Part shown: one piece after another, positions 7,763 through 17,881 of the stretch
Position numbering within the stretch: position 1 is the stretch's first letter
How the letters are laid out: the number at the start of each line of letters is the position of its first letter
The notes under the pieces: model-generated
Told to the model about the DNA's origin: nothing
What the model saw: the letters and a program-made list of their open reading frames with translations, nothing else
Database searches by the model: none
Program-made: the position numbers and the translations under genes
Assembly (NCBI RefSeq): GCF_001908025.1
Contig: NZ_MQMG01000014.1
Location: forward strand, 1 to 60,318
Direction: 5' to 3'
DNA from: Geobacillus proteiniphilus
GTDB lineage: Bacteria; Bacillota; Bacilli; Bacillales; Anoxybacillaceae
Length of the DNA: 60,318 bases

Positions 7763-8548
7763 ACGGGAGCCACCTTGCTCGACAAGGTGGGTCAGCTTCG
7801 CAATATCGTCAAGCCACGAGACCGACCCGGACGATTTGCCGTTCACCCCGCGCGCAAGCGTATGGCGCGGCCGCAATGTCGAGCCGTTCGTCCCAACGCC
7901 GCCGCCGCGGCTCATGATTTCCATCACCTGCTTCCGATGTTCGGAAATTCCTTCGCGCGAGTCTTTCACAAACGGCATCACATAGCAGTTGAAATACGTC
8001 ACTTCCTTGCCCGAACCCGCCCCGTACAACACGCGGCCGGCCGGAACAAAATTCAAGCTGGCGAGCTCTTGATAAAACTTTTCGAACCACTCTTTCCGCT
8101 TTTCTTCCGTCTTTTCCACCGCCGCCAGCCCAGTCGCATTGCGCTTGGCGATTTGCTCATAGAAAATCTCGAGCGGCTTATCAATAATGTCGAGCGACCG
8201 AACCACAATGCCGGTCTCCGCCTCTTCCCCTTCGAGCACGTGCCGGTATTCGTCTTCAATCAACACGCGCGCCTTTTTCGCCTCCCAATCGATGTCGACG
8301 ATAAACCCGAGCCCTCGTGCCGGGAATTTCGGATCCTCCTTGATCGTCAACACGACGAAGTCGCCCGGTGTGAGCGTCAGCTTCTCCGTATCTTTGAACG
8401 AATACCGGTCAAGCATGACCAAACGGGATACGCCTTTATGGGTGATGTGCATATCCGGCGTAATCGGATGCACTTGCGGAAATAGGCGGATATCCTCGTT
8501 CAGCTTGTCAATATTGATCTTCATTTTTTCGGATGACGCCACCGTCAT
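7763..8548 (-). CDS. nrdJ: Class II ribonucleotide reductase NrdJ, exon 1
   Basis: First exon (262 residues) of the B12-dependent ribonucleotide reductase. It ends DDIAKLTHLVEQGGSR, which fuses perfectly to the RGAQM start of exon 2 once the intron is removed. The FNCYVMPF segment near residue 190 carries the N-terminal redox Cys, and GGGVGTNGSTLRPR near 215 is a conserved reductase motif. The start ATG at 8548 has GAGGAG about 10 bases upstream; a second ATG eight codons later (MKINIDKLNEDI) is possible. NrdR-like boxes lie about 90-130 bp upstream. No small subunit is needed for class II enzymes and none is present. Confidence 0.92.
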
Positions 8549-8636
8549 TCTCCTATCTCTCCTCTTTTATATAATCTCTCATGTTTTTGGCAAAGTTGTC
8601 CTGTCTTCTCTACCTTACCATATCAAACAGAAAAAA

Positions 8637-8681
8637 ACAATATATAGTATGATTTTTTATGAAAATCATACTATATATTGT
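8637..8681. promoter_or_regulatory. Paired NrdR boxes upstream of nrdJ
   Basis: ACAATATATAGT at 8637-8648 and its mirror ACTATATATTGT at 8670-8681 resemble the NrdR box consensus (ACAC-A-TATAT-GTGT type). Their centres are 33 bp apart, about three helical turns, the usual arrangement for co-operative binding of the nucleotide-sensing repressor NrdR. The whole 8636-8682 block is one long inverted repeat. A terminator for another transcript is less likely, since no gene runs into it. Confidence 0.7.
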
Positions 8682-8802
8682 TAAAGAGAACAAATGATTT
8701 CATTTTGTCAAGCAAAAAAAAACAAAACACGGCGAAAAGCGGAGAAAAACGGGGGAGTGCCGCCGTTTTTGCCGAAAAACGAACGATTTACCGCGTCGCT
8801 GT

Positions 8803-9639
8803 TCAGCGCTTGAAGTTCCATTCGTCGCTTTCGTATTTCGTCCGCGCCAGCTCTTCGACGTACGCCCGCTCTTCGGCGGTGAGCGTGTACGGTTCCAATA
8901 CGATGTTCAATCCTTTTTCAAATCCTTTGTAAAACGCCTCTTTCGCTTCCTCGATCGTCACCGTGCGGCTAGTCAACTCATTGATCGCGACTGCCTTCTT
9001 TTTAAAATCGCGCTGCAGACGCTCTTTCACCCGCTCGTTTGGATATTTAAACAAGCTGAACAGCAGCTCTTCGTCCAGATCAAGCAAAATCGATCCGTGC
9101 TGCAAAATGACGCCTTTTTGCCGCGTTTGCGCGCTGCCGGCGATTTTCCGCCCCTCAACGACAAGCTCGTACCACGACGGCGCGTCAAAGCAAACGGCCG
9201 AGCGCGGGCTGCGCAAATCTGCCTTCTCTTCTTCCGTTTTCGGCACGGCAAAATACGCATCCAACCCAAGATAGCGGAACCCTTCCAAAATGCCTTGGGA
9301 AATGACGCGATACGCTTCCGTCACTGTCTGCGGCATTGCCGGGTGCGACTCGGAGACGATCACGCTGTATGTCAATTCTTTATCGTGCAGGACGCCGCGC
9401 CCGCCGGTCGGCCGACGGACAAAGCCGAGGCCGTGCCGTTTGACCGCCTCTAAATCAATTTCTTTCTCCACTTTTTGAAAATAACCAATCGACAACGTCG
9501 GCGGATTCCAGCCGTAAAAGCGGACCGTCGGCGGAATTTTGCCTTCGCTGTGCCAATCGAGAAGTGCTTCATCAAGCGCCATGTTAAACGACGGCGAGCC
9601 ATCGCCGGAATCGATAAAGCGCCATACTTCTTTTGCCAT
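8803..9639 (-). CDS. lipM: Octanoyltransferase LipM
   Basis: A 278-residue enzyme, the same length as B. subtilis LipM (YqhM). It moves octanoyl from acyl-carrier protein to the glycine cleavage H protein (GcvH), the first step of lipoate assembly. The fold is of the biotin/lipoate protein ligase type: [11 protein letters not shown] near residue 75, the acyl-accepting Cys in SAVCFDAPS near 150, and the active-site Lys in [14 protein letters not shown]. The ATG at 9639 follows GAAGGTGG; the frame extends further upstream but without a start signal. Its place beside the glycine cleavage genes fits the pathway, since lipoyl-GcvH is their substrate carrier. Confidence 0.94.
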   Translation of the reverse strand: MAKEVWRFIDSGDGSPSFNMALDEALLDWHSEGKIPPTVRFYGWNPPTLSIGYFQKVEKEIDLEAVKRHGLGFVRRPTGGRGVLHDKELTYSVIVSESHPAMPQTVTEAYRVISQGILEGFRYLGLDAYFAVPKTEEEKADLRSPRSAVCFDAPSWYELVVEGRKIAGSAQTRQKGVILQHGSILLDLDEELLFSLFKYPNERVKERLQRDFKKKAVAINELTSRTVTIEEAKEAFYKGFEKGLNIVLEPYTLTAEERAYVEELARTKYESDEWNFKR

Positions 9640-9848
9640 CGTTCCACCTTCTCTATTGTTCCATACTCTAAACGCTGCGGCGGCTTGTCCACCACCGCCA
9701 AGGGGCGGGACGCTTTTGGCCGCCTTTATTAGTTTAGCAAACAACGCCGGTGAAGGAAAGAAAAATGGCATCGCGCAAACCTCTTTGCTTCCCGGCGGCG
9801 ACTTTATATAATAGGAAATAGCAGACGAAGCGAAAGGAGGCATGACGG

Positions 9849-10223
9849 GTGGAAGTTTTGCTGATCATTGTCGGCGCGATCATCATTTATTCGGTGATCA
9901 CATACATTTGGCAAAGACGAATTGTCAAATCGTTGACGGAAGAAGAATTCCGCGCCGGCTACCGAAAAGCGCAATTGGTCGACGTCCGCGAACCGGATGA
10001 GTTTGCGGCTGGACATATTTTAGGGGCTCGCAACATCCCGCTCACGCAGCTTCGCGTGCGCATGAAAGAATTGCGCAAAGACCAGCCGATCTATTTGTAC
10101 TGCCAAAACGGACTGCGCAGCGGGCGGGCCGCGCAAATGCTCTACCGAAAAGGGTACCGCGACTTGTACCATTTAAAAGGCGGATTTAAAACATGGACCG
10201 GGAAAGTGAAGAAAAAAGCGTAG
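9849..10223 (+). CDS. yqhL: Rhodanese-like domain membrane protein YqhL
   Basis: A 124-residue protein starting with GTG after AAAGGAGG. A single N-terminal transmembrane helix (about 2-20) anchors a cytoplasmic rhodanese domain (about 30-118). The domain has [13 protein letters not shown] and the active-site loop YCQNGLRSG, whose Cys would carry the persulfide. Its physiological partner is unknown. It is divergent from lipM and ends in a shared bidirectional hairpin. Confidence 0.9.
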   Translation: MEVLLIIVGAIIIYSVITYIWQRRIVKSLTEEEFRAGYRKAQLVDVREPDEFAAGHILGARNIPLTQLRVRMKELRKDQPIYLYCQNGLRSGRAAQMLYRKGYRDLYHLKGGFKTWTGKVKKKA

Positions 10224-10233
10224 CCCGTTAACC

Positions 10234-10270
10234 AAAAAGGCGCTCTGCCCAAACAGGCAGGCGCCTCTTT
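10234..10270. terminator. Bidirectional terminator between yqhL and the ROK regulator
   Basis: GGCGC-TC-TGCC pairs with GGCA-GGCGCC; A and T tracts on either side make it usable from both strands. Confidence 0.7.
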
Positions 10271-10279
10271 TCGCATGCG

Positions 10280-11467
10280 CTAGACCGCCGCAAATTCCGG
10301 CGGCAGGACGACCGCCTCAAGCACCGAAGCAGCCGCGCCGATGGCGCAGCTTTTCTCTTTCAGCTTGGAGGCGATGATGGACGGCTCGCTTTCTTTTTTG
10401 ACGAGAATTCGCTTTCTCACTTCTTGGCGCGCCGGACCGATCACATACTCGCCCGCTTGGGCAAGCGGACCGCCGATGATGACTGCTTCTGGATTGTACG
10501 CATAAATCACCTGCAACAACCCAACGCCGAGATAGCGCCCCGTTTCCTCCAAAATGCGCGCCAGCTGTTCATCGCTTTCCGCCGCCAACGCCATCGCAGC
10601 GATGGAAAAGCGGTCATCGAGCCATTCGGAACGCCCTTCTTCAGCCAAACGGCGTTCAATGTATTTTTCCGACGCATACATTTCCCAGCAGCCGATGTTG
10701 CCGCAGCTGCAGCGAATGCCGTTGACATCGATCGTATGATGGCCGATTTCACCAGCTAGACCGCTGACACCCCGATAGAGCTGATGGTGAAGAACGACGC
10801 CGGCGCCAATGCCGATGCCGGCGCTGATGTAAACAAAGTGGGCGAACTCGTTGCCGGCGCCGAACCACTTTTCTCCAAGCGCCGCCAGTTTCGCCTCATT
10901 CTCGACAATGACAGGACGCTCAGGCCACCGTTGCCGCAAAACAGCCGCCAAGGCGACATCGTCCCAACGCAAGTTCGGGGCAAAAATGACCGTCCCGCTT
11001 TCAGTATGGACGACGCCCGGCACGCCGATGCCGATTCCCATCACGCCGTACGGCGTCGCCGGCGCCCGGCGGATGGCCGCCTCGATGAGCTCCATCATTT
11101 CGCCGATGATCGCCTCCTGCCCTTCGGACGGGCGGAACGAACGCCGTTGCTCCCAAAGAATGTCCGCGTTTAAATTGGTCAACACGGCATACAAATAGTT
11201 CACCCCCAGCTCAACGCCGACAAGCGAGCCGGCGTCGGCGTTGAAACGAAGCATGAGCGGCCGGCGCCCGCCGGTTGACTCGCCGATTCCGCTTTCATGG
11301 ACGAAATGCTCGGCGATCAGTTCGTCAACAAGCGCGGAGACAGTGGCCTTGTTCAATCCGGTTGTCTTGGCGATATCGGCGCGTGAAATCGGATGCTGGT
11401 CGCGAATCAATTTTAAGACGAGCTGTTTATTCATTTTTTTGACAAGGGAAATATTTCCTATCCGCAC
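10280..11467 (-). CDS. ROK-family transcriptional repressor (XylR/NagC-like)
   Basis: A 395-residue protein with a winged helix-turn-helix at about residues 10-65 (ISRADIAKTTGLNKATVSALVDELI). A ROK sugar-kinase-like domain follows, with a glycine-rich phosphate loop (IYISAGIGIGAGVV region) and the zinc motif CSCGNIGCWE near residue 250. Sequence style is close to B. subtilis XylR, but no xylose genes are nearby, so the effector is unknown. Start is GTG with AAGGA 12 bases upstream. A perfect palindromic operator-like site lies about 210 bp upstream of the start, suggesting autoregulation. Relative to B. subtilis it is an extra gene between yqhL and gcvPB. Confidence 0.85.
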   Translation of the reverse strand: MRIGNISLVKKMNKQLVLKLIRDQHPISRADIAKTTGLNKATVSALVDELIAEHFVHESGIGESTGGRRPLMLRFNADAGSLVGVELGVNYLYAVLTNLNADILWEQRRSFRPSEGQEAIIGEMMELIEAAIRRAPATPYGVMGIGIGVPGVVHTESGTVIFAPNLRWDDVALAAVLRQRWPERPVIVENEAKLAALGEKWFGAGNEFAHFVYISAGIGIGAGVVLHHQLYRGVSGLAGEIGHHTIDVNGIRCSCGNIGCWEMYASEKYIERRLAEEGRSEWLDDRFSIAAMALAAESDEQLARILEETGRYLGVGLLQVIYAYNPEAVIIGGPLAQAGEYVIGPARQEVRKRILVKKESEPSIIASKLKEKSCAIGAAASVLEAVVLPPEFAAV

Positions 11468-11674
11468 GTCTCTGTCATCCTTTTCATTTGATTGATCGAA
11501 TGTGTCTTGCGAAAGGGCAGGGGCGCCTCGCTATTATGGCGGTTGCTGTATCCATCGATTCCTGCCGTGTTCGACTCTTGACCATCAGCTTTTTCGCCCA
11601 AGCCGTCGGGCGCCCGTGCACCGACTGTTAAGGCTAACTTCTCCATATGGACACATGCTTTTTCTTTCTTGATC

Positions 11675-11695
11675 TTAGTTTATATAATAAACTAA
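11675..11695. promoter_or_regulatory. Palindromic operator-like site (xyl operator type)
   Basis: Arms TTAGTTTA (11675-11682) and TAAACTAA (11688-11695) are perfect inverted repeats around a 5-bp centre. XylR operators in Bacillus use TTAGTTT half sites, so this is a good candidate site for the adjacent ROK repressor. Confidence 0.6.
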
Positions 11696-11745
11696 TTCGA
11701 CATTTCTGTCAATGACTCATCCGTCGTACAAAGAAACGGCCCGCT

Positions 11746-11765
11746 CCGTTAGGGAGCGAGCGCTC
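11746..11765 (-). terminator. Probable terminator of the gcv operon
   Basis: CGCTCCC, a short loop and GGAGCG are followed on the minus strand by a moderately T-rich tract just after gcvPB. Confidence 0.45.
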
Positions 11766-11780
11766 ATCAATGCTCAAACG

Positions 11781-13253
11781 TCAGTTATTGCTATGTTTCG
11801 GTTTTTGGTAGCGCAAAATCGGCTTGCGCGCTGCGGTCGTTTCATCAAGTCGCTTCACAACGGTCGTATGCGGCGCTTCTTGAACGATTTCCGGATTTTC
11901 CTCCGCCTCTTTGGCGATTTGGATCATGGCGTCAATAAACGCGTCGAGCGTCTCTTTCGACTCCGTCTCCGTCGGCTCGATCATCATGCATTCTTCGACG
12001 ATGAGCGGGAAGTAAATCGTCGGCGGATGGAACCCGAAATCAAGCAGCCGCTTGGCGATGTCGAGCGTTCTGACGCCAAGCTTCTTTTGCCGGCGGCCGG
12101 AGAGAACGAACTCATGCTTGCAATGGCGGTCATACGGCAAATCGTAATACTCAGCAAGCCGGCGCATCATATAGTTGGCGTTTAACACCGCATATTCGCT
12201 CACCGCTTTTAAGCCGTCCGGCCCCATCGAGCGGATGTACGTGTACGCCCGGACGTTGATGCCGAAATTGCCGTAAAACGGCTTGACGCGGCCGATCGAT
12301 TGCGGACGGTCATCATCAAGGTAATAACCGTTTTCCCCTTTTTCGATGACCGGCTTCGGCAAAAACGGAATGAGGTCGGCTTTCACCCCGACCGGGCCGG
12401 AGCCTGGGCCTCCGCCGCCGTGCGGGCCGGTGAACGTTTTGTGCAAGTTTAGATGAACAACGTCAAAACCCATGTCGCCCGGGCGCGCCTTGCCAAGAAT
12501 CGCGTTGAAATTCGCGCCGTCATAATACAGCTTGCCGCCGGCTTTGTGGACGATTTCGGCCATTTCGACAATATGCTCTTCAAACAGCCCGAGTGTGTTC
12601 GGGTTCGTAAGCATAAGCGCCGCTGTATCCGGACCGACGACGCGTTTTAAGTCATCCAAATCGACAAGCCCGTCAGCCGTTGAGCGGACAGTAACCGTCT
12701 CAAAACCCGCGACCGTTGCCGACGCCGGGTTCGTGCCGTGCGCTGAATCCGGGACGATCACTTTCGTCCGGTTGAAGTCGCCGTTTGCTTCATGGTAAGC
12801 GCGGATCATCATCAGCCCCGTCCATTCGCCGTGGGCGCCGGCCGCCGGTTGCAAGGTGACCGCATCCATGCCCGTGATTTCTTTTAAGTGCTCCTGCAAA
12901 TCGTACATGAGTTCAAGCGCCCCTTGGACCGTTTTCTCTGGCTGAAGCGGATGAATGTAGGCAAACCCGGCGAGGCGGGCGACGTTCTCATTGATTTTCG
13001 GATTGTATTTCATCGTGCACGACCCAAGCGGGTAAAACCCGGAATCAACGCCGTGGTTTCGTTTCGACAGCGCCGTATAATGGCGCATTAAGTCAAGCTC
13101 CGATACTTCCGGCAGCTCCGGCTCCTCTGTGCGCAAGTAATCGTCTGGAATGAGTTCGCTGACATCAACAGACGGAACATCAAGCGCCGGCAGGCTGTAG
13201 GCGATGCGCCCCGGCTTGCTTCGTTCGAAAATAAGCGGTTGATCGTTACGCAT
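11781..13253 (-). CDS. gcvPB: Glycine dehydrogenase (decarboxylating) subunit 2
   Basis: A 490-residue subunit of the P protein of the glycine cleavage system; B. subtilis GcvPB has 488. It decarboxylates glycine and passes aminomethyl to lipoyl-GcvH. The pyridoxal phosphate Lys is in [16 protein letters not shown] near residue 270; [20 protein letters not shown] near residue 60 is also conserved. The ATG at 13253 was preferred over the one six bases upstream because of its spacing from GGGGG. It overlaps the end of gcvPA, so the two subunits are translationally coupled. Last gene of the riboswitch-controlled operon. Confidence 0.95.
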   Translation of the reverse strand: MRNDQPLIFERSKPGRIAYSLPALDVPSVDVSELIPDDYLRTEEPELPEVSELDLMRHYTALSKRNHGVDSGFYPLGSCTMKYNPKINENVARLAGFAYIHPLQPEKTVQGALELMYDLQEHLKEITGMDAVTLQPAAGAHGEWTGLMMIRAYHEANGDFNRTKVIVPDSAHGTNPASATVAGFETVTVRSTADGLVDLDDLKRVVGPDTAALMLTNPNTLGLFEEHIVEMAEIVHKAGGKLYYDGANFNAILGKARPGDMGFDVVHLNLHKTFTGPHGGGGPGSGPVGVKADLIPFLPKPVIEKGENGYYLDDDRPQSIGRVKPFYGNFGINVRAYTYIRSMGPDGLKAVSEYAVLNANYMMRRLAEYYDLPYDRHCKHEFVLSGRRQKKLGVRTLDIAKRLLDFGFHPPTIYFPLIVEECMMIEPTETESKETLDAFIDAMIQIAKEAEENPEIVQEAPHTTVVKRLDETTAARKPILRYQKPKHSNN

Positions 13254-14592
13254 GGCCATCCCCCAATTCATTGACAAACCGATCGATTTCTTCTTTTGTC
13301 CGCAGTTCGGTGACAGCAACAAGCATATGACCGGCAAGCTCCGGATAGTCAGCCCCAAGGTCATAGCCGCCGATGATCCCTTTTTCGAGCAGGCGATCGT
13401 TCACATCAGAAACCGGCCGTCCGAGCCGGATGACGAACTCGTTGAAAAACGGACCGGCAAACGGCGACGACAGTCCGCGCTTTTCAAGTTCCACCTTCGC
13501 ATAATGCGCTTTTTGAATATTCATCGCCGCCATTTCTTTCACGCCCCGCTTGCCAAGCGCCGACAGCGCAACGGAAGCGGCCAAGGCGTTTAACGCTTGG
13601 TTGGAGCAAATGTTGGATGTCGCCTTATCGCGGCGGATGTGCTGTTCGCGCGCTTGAAGCGTCAAGACAAACCCGCGGCGCCCGTCCTCATCGGTCGTCT
13701 GCCCGACAAGACGGCCTGGAATTTTGCGCATGAGCGGCGCTTTGACAGCGAAATAGCCGCAATGCGGGCCGCCAAACTGCGTCGGAATGCCAAATGGCTG
13801 CATGTCGCCGACCACAATGTCGGCGCCAAACGCCCCGGGTGGAGTCAGCACGCCAAGCGCCAATGGGTTGCTGGCGACGACAAACAAGCTTTTCTTTTCA
13901 TGCGCAAGCGGCGCGATCGCTTTCAGCGGCTCGATTTGACCAAAAAAGTTCGGGTATTGGACGACAACGCACGCCACATCATCCCCCATTTCCGCATCAA
14001 GCGCCTTAAGATCGGTGACGCCGCCGTCATACGGAATTTCTTTCACTTCGAGCTTCTGTCCTTTGGCGTACGTGCGCACGACTTCCCGATATTGCGGATG
14101 AACGGCGGTCGAGATGAGCACTTTCTTCCGCTTCGTATGCGCGGCGCTAAGGAGCACCGCTTCGGCCAGCGCCGTGCCGCCGTCGTACATCGACGAGTTG
14201 GCGACATCCATGCCGGTCAGTTCGCACACCATCGTCTGAAACTCAAAAATCGCCTGCAGCTCGCCTTGGGAAATTTCCGGTTGATACGGCGTATATGCCG
14301 TATAAAATTCAGAGCGCGACAAGACATGATCCACAACCGCTGGAATGTAATGGTCGTACACCCCGGCTCCTAAAAAGGAAACGTATTGTTTTACGTTGGC
14401 GTTTTTTTCCGCTAAGGCCGCAAGCTCTTTCCACAGCTCCGGCTCCGATTTGGCCGGTTTCACCTTCAGCTCGCCGCGGAAGCGGACTTGTTCTGGAATA
14501 TCGGCAAACAAGTCGTCAATCGAGGCGACGCCGATCGTCTTCAACATCTCCTGTTTATCTTCTTCCGTCATCGGCAAATAACGATGGAGCAC
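13246..14592 (-). CDS. gcvPA: Glycine dehydrogenase (decarboxylating) subunit 1
   Basis: A 448-residue partner subunit of GcvPB, the same length as in B. subtilis. The GTG start gives (M)[16 protein letters not shown], matching family N-termini, and AAAGGGG lies upstream. Conserved stretches include [39 protein letters not shown] and [13 protein letters not shown]. Together the two subunits replace the single long P protein of other bacteria. It lies between gcvT and gcvPB with 35 bp and an overlap respectively, so it is part of one operon. Confidence 0.95.
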   Translation of the reverse strand: MLHRYLPMTEEDKQEMLKTIGVASIDDLFADIPEQVRFRGELKVKPAKSEPELWKELAALAEKNANVKQYVSFLGAGVYDHYIPAVVDHVLSRSEFYTAYTPYQPEISQGELQAIFEFQTMVCELTGMDVANSSMYDGGTALAEAVLLSAAHTKRKKVLISTAVHPQYREVVRTYAKGQKLEVKEIPYDGGVTDLKALDAEMGDDVACVVVQYPNFFGQIEPLKAIAPLAHEKKSLFVVASNPLALGVLTPPGAFGADIVVGDMQPFGIPTQFGGPHCGYFAVKAPLMRKIPGRLVGQTTDEDGRRGFVLTLQAREQHIRRDKATSNICSNQALNALAASVALSALGKRGVKEMAAMNIQKAHYAKVELEKRGLSSPFAGPFFNEFVIRLGRPVSDVNDRLLEKGIIGGYDLGADYPELAGHMLVAVTELRTKEEIDRFVNELGDGHA

Positions 14593-14627
14593 AGCGCTTT
14601 TCCCCTTTCCTTGTCGCTTTGGAATCG

Positions 14628-15722
14628 TCACTTGGCCCGCTTGTAAAACGGAATCGGCACGATGTTCGCTTTCAGCCGTTTGCCGCGGATGTCCACCTCC
14701 ACCTCCCGGCCGATGGCGGCCACATCCGCTTCCACCAAGGCCAAGCCGATGTTTTTCTTCAGCGTCGGCGACTGTGTGCCGGTCGTGACGAAACCGACCT
14801 CTTCGCCGTCGGCAAATACAAGGTATCCGTGGCGCGGAATGCCTCTGTCGATCATTTCGATGCCGACGAGCCGGCGCGGCGGCCCCTCCTCTTTTTGCCG
14901 TTTCAACACAGCTTGGCCGATAAACGACGGCTCTTTTTCCGTTTTGACGGCAAAACCGAGTCCGGCTTCAACCGGTGAAATCGAGTCGGACAGCTCTTGG
15001 CCGTAAAGCGGCAGACACGCTTCAAAGCGGAGCGTATCGCGCGCCCCCAACCCGCATGGGAGGACGCCGTCACGAGCTCCGGCCGCGATGATGGCATCCC
15101 ATAGCGCAACGGCATCTTTTGCTTGGCAATATAGTTCAAACCCGTCTTCGCCCGTGTAGCCGGTACGCGAAACGAGCGCCTTCACGCCCGAGACTTCGAC
15201 GCCGTCGGCGAACGAAAACGGGCGCAACGCCGCCAAATCAAAATCCGTCAATCGCTGCAAAACGCGCTCTGCCGCCGGTCCTTGCAAGGCAAGCTGAGCC
15301 GTTTCGGCCGATACATCCTTGAGCTCGACGTCGCCCTCAACATGCTCGCTTAGCCAGGCGAAGTCTTTTTCCGTATTCGCGGCGTTGACGACAAGCAAAT
15401 AGTCGTCGTCCGCTTTTTGATAAATGAGCAAATCATCGACTGTGCCGCCGTCCTCATAGCACATGAGCGTATATTGCGCCCGGCCGGGCCGCAGTTTGGC
15501 GACGTCATTGGTCATTAGTTTTTGCAAAAACGCAAGACTCCCGCGGCCGCGGACGACAATTTCCCCCATATGGGAGACGTCAAACAGCCCGGCGCGCGTT
15601 CTTACGGCCTCATGTTCTTCCTTGATGCTGGAAAACTGCACCGGCATCTCCCAGCCGCCAAATTCAATCGTTTTGGCGCCGCAACGGGCGTACACCGAGA
15701 ATAGGGGCGTGCGCTTTAGCAT
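14628..15722 (-). CDS. gcvT: Aminomethyltransferase (glycine cleavage T protein)
   Basis: A 364-residue enzyme that transfers the methylene group from aminomethyl-lipoyl GcvH to tetrahydrofolate and releases ammonia. Motifs include FDVSHMGEI near residue 50, [27 protein letters not shown] near 190 and [12 protein letters not shown] near 255. The ATG at 15722 follows AAAGGAGGG. It is the first gene of the gcvT-gcvPA-gcvPB operon and lies directly behind the glycine riboswitch terminator. GcvH and GcvL are elsewhere. Confidence 0.96.
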   Translation of the reverse strand: MLKRTPLFSVYARCGAKTIEFGGWEMPVQFSSIKEEHEAVRTRAGLFDVSHMGEIVVRGRGSLAFLQKLMTNDVAKLRPGRAQYTLMCYEDGGTVDDLLIYQKADDDYLLVVNAANTEKDFAWLSEHVEGDVELKDVSAETAQLALQGPAAERVLQRLTDFDLAALRPFSFADGVEVSGVKALVSRTGYTGEDGFELYCQAKDAVALWDAIIAAGARDGVLPCGLGARDTLRFEACLPLYGQELSDSISPVEAGLGFAVKTEKEPSFIGQAVLKRQKEEGPPRRLVGIEMIDRGIPRHGYLVFADGEEVGFVTTGTQSPTLKKNIGLALVEADVAAIGREVEVDIRGKRLKANIVPIPFYKRAK

Positions 15723-15751
15723 CTGATTCCCTCCTTTGATCCACATCACAC

Positions 15752-15797
15752 AAAAAAGGACAGACTCCCCCTATCAACAAGTAAGGGGGCTCTGTCC
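15752..15797 (-). terminator. Riboswitch expression-platform terminator of gcvT
   Basis: On the minus strand GGACAGAGCCCCC pairs with GGGGGAGTCTGTCC and is followed by TTTTTT. It lies between the glycine aptamers and the gcvT ribosome binding site. Confidence 0.85.
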
Positions 15798-15988
15798 TGG
15801 CACCTGAAAGTTTCCCGCCGGCCGTTTGGCGCGTCCGTTCGCGGTCCGTGGGGCCGATCGGTTTCCTCTTGGGTGGCCTGCGTGAACGCAGGCGCTCTCC
15901 AGAGCTGCGTCAAGCAAGAGTCTTTTTGCCTGAGAGATTCGCGTTTTCCGCTTGCTCCTTCGGCGCTACATTCCGTAGTCTCTCCCCT
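15798..15988 (-). ncRNA. Tandem glycine riboswitch
   Basis: The gcvT leader carries two glycine aptamer cores in series. The first spans GGGGAGAGACT...GCCGAAGGAGCAAG...AATCTCTCAGGCAAAAAGACTC. The second spans CTCTGGAGAGCG...CCACCCAAGAGGAAACC...GGGAAACTTTCAGGTGCCAGGACAGAG. These match the conserved bulge and helix signatures of the glycine riboswitch family. The second aptamer runs directly into the terminator, so glycine binding should allow read-through into the cleavage operon. Confidence 0.93.
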
Positions 15989-16216
15989 TGCCGTCATCCG
16001 CCCATCGATAAATTGTTTTCAAAACGGGCATACTAACAAACGCCCTCATCAATGAGTCATGCGAATGTTCTAAATTTATACTACCATCAACTGCAGCCAA
16101 AGGGCAATAGGAAATAATCGAACTTTCATGGTAATTAGTCATAATAATGTTCTTGTTTTACCCAACATACCAAATGTAATCTATATAAACATTCGCAACA
16201 AGGGAAGGGGATCGCC

Positions 16217-17881
16217 ATGAACATTGACCTTGAAATGGATGAAACATGGAAGGAGGAATTTTTGGCACGCGTCGAAAAAGACGGTCCGTGGGCGAGCTGG
16301 GAAATGTACGAACTGGCGCTTGAGGCCGCCCATCATTTAAGCGTCCCAGAATTTAATGGCTTGCAGGCGCCGAAACATTTGCCCCACTTGACGATCCTTC
16401 CGCACCAGATTGAAGTGGCGCGCCGCGTCGTCGAGGAGATGAACGGCAAAGCCATTTTGGCGGATGAAGTCGGGCTTGGAAAAACGATCGAGGCCGGGCT
16501 CGTCTTAAAAGAATATATGATTCGCGGCCTTGTGAAAAAAGCGCTCATTCTCGTTCCCGCCTCCCTTGTTTCGCAATGGGTGAGAGAGTTGAACGAAAAA
16601 TTTTTCATCCCGGCCGTCCAGCAGAAAAAGAGCTACGTCTGGGAGCAGTGCGATATCGTCGTTTCATCGATCGACACGGCGAAAAAACCGCCGCACCGTG
16701 ACATCATCTACGGGCAGTCGTACGACATGATCATCATCGACGAGGCGCACAAACTGAAAAATAACAAAACGAAAAACTACGAGTTTGTGCAAAATTTAAA
16801 AAAGAAGTTTTGTTTGCTACTGACGGCGACGCCGATCCAAAACCGGATCGAAGAAATTTTCAACCTCGTCTCGCTGTTGAAACCCGGCCATTTAGGCAAC
16901 GCGGAACAGTTTGCCAAAACGTACGGAAAAACGCGGGCCATACAGACGAACGACCATTTAAAAGCGCTCGTCAACAAAGTGATGATCCGCAACCGCCGCG
17001 CCGACACGCCGATCGAATGGGCGAAGCGCCACGTTGAACCGGTGCTGATCGAGTTTACGAATGAGGAACGGGAACTGTATGAAGCGGTCAAGGCGCTCCG
17101 CCGCGAATCGTTCGCCGGCTCGTTTTCGCTCATCACGCTTCTTCGCGAGGCGTGCAGCAGCCGCGAGGCGCTGTTTCTCACGATCAAAAACATGATCGAC
17201 AAATGCGGCGGGGCGGTTCCAGAGCCGCTTGAGCGCGTATTGGAAAAAATCAACGCCGTCACGACGAACTCGAAGGCGGAAAAAGCGCTCGAGCTCATCC
17301 GTTCCATTAATGACAAAGTCATTATTTTCACGGAATACCGGGCGACGCAGTTTTATTTGCAATGGTTTTTAAAGCAGCACGGCATCTCGTCCGTTCCGTT
17401 TCGCGGCGGCTTCCGGCGCGGCAAAAAAGACTGGATGCAGGAACTGTTTAAACACCACGCCCAAGTGTTCATCGCCACCGAGGCGGGCGGCGAGGGCATC
17501 AACTTGCAGTTTTGCCGCTATGTCATCAACTACGACTTGCCGTGGAACCCGATGCGCCTTGAGCAGCGGATCGGCCGCGTCCACCGGCTCGGGCAGACCG
17601 ATGACGTCTACATTTATAACTTCGCTGTCAAACAGACGGTCGAAGAACATATTTTAACGCTTCTGTACGAAAAAATCCGCCTGTTTGAACGGGTCGTCGG
17701 CGAGCTGGACGACATTTTGGCGAAAATGAACCTCGCCAACCTGGAGCGCTACTTCGAAGACGCCTTCGTTCATTCACGGAGCGAAAGGGAGATGAAAATC
17801 AAAATGGAAAACATCGTCGCGATGATCGAGCTGGCGGAGCAGCTCGGAAAGGAAGGAGGAGAGCGGCATGCAACAACATGA
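16217..17881 (+). CDS. yqhH: SNF2-family DEAD/DEAH-box ATP-dependent helicase YqhH
   Basis: A 554-residue Swi2/Snf2 ATPase (superfamily 2), a DNA translocase by family. The first RecA-like lobe has the Walker A segment ADEVGLGKTIEAG near residue 82, the DEAH box in IIDEAHKLKNN near 175 and LLTATPIQNR near 205. The second lobe has IFTEYRATQ, TEAGGEGINLQFC and the arginine-finger motif LEQRIGRVHRLGQ near 455. AAGGGAAGGGG precedes the ATG. It is divergent from gcvT and overlaps yqhG by 14 bases, so both are one transcript. Specific role not known. Confidence 0.9.
   Translation: MNIDLEMDETWKEEFLARVEKDGPWASWEMYELALEAAHHLSVPEFNGLQAPKHLPHLTILPHQIEVARRVVEEMNGKAILADEVGLGKTIEAGLVLKEYMIRGLVKKALILVPASLVSQWVRELNEKFFIPAVQQKKSYVWEQCDIVVSSIDTAKKPPHRDIIYGQSYDMIIIDEAHKLKNNKTKNYEFVQNLKKKFCLLLTATPIQNRIEEIFNLVSLLKPGHLGNAEQFAKTYGKTRAIQTNDHLKALVNKVMIRNRRADTPIEWAKRHVEPVLIEFTNEERELYEAVKALRRESFAGSFSLITLLREACSSREALFLTIKNMIDKCGGAVPEPLERVLEKINAVTTNSKAEKALELIRSINDKVIIFTEYRATQFYLQWFLKQHGISSVPFRGGFRRGKKDWMQELFKHHAQVFIATEAGGEGINLQFCRYVINYDLPWNPMRLEQRIGRVHRLGQTDDVYIYNFAVKQTVEEHILTLLYEKIRLFERVVGELDDILAKMNLANLERYFEDAFVHSRSEREMKIKMENIVAMIELAEQLGKEGGERHATT

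Noticed and set aside
7591-7985. Plus-strand frames of about 110-120 residues inside the nrdJ intron
   Set aside because: They are antisense to the intron core and exon, carry no homing-endonuclease motif (LAGLIDADG, GIY-YIG, HNH) and have no start signal.
8636-8682. The long inverted repeat upstream of nrdJ as a transcription terminator
   Set aside because: No transcript would enter it in the right direction: nrdJ starts below it and lipM is downstream on the minus strand; the TATAT-centred arms fit NrdR boxes better.
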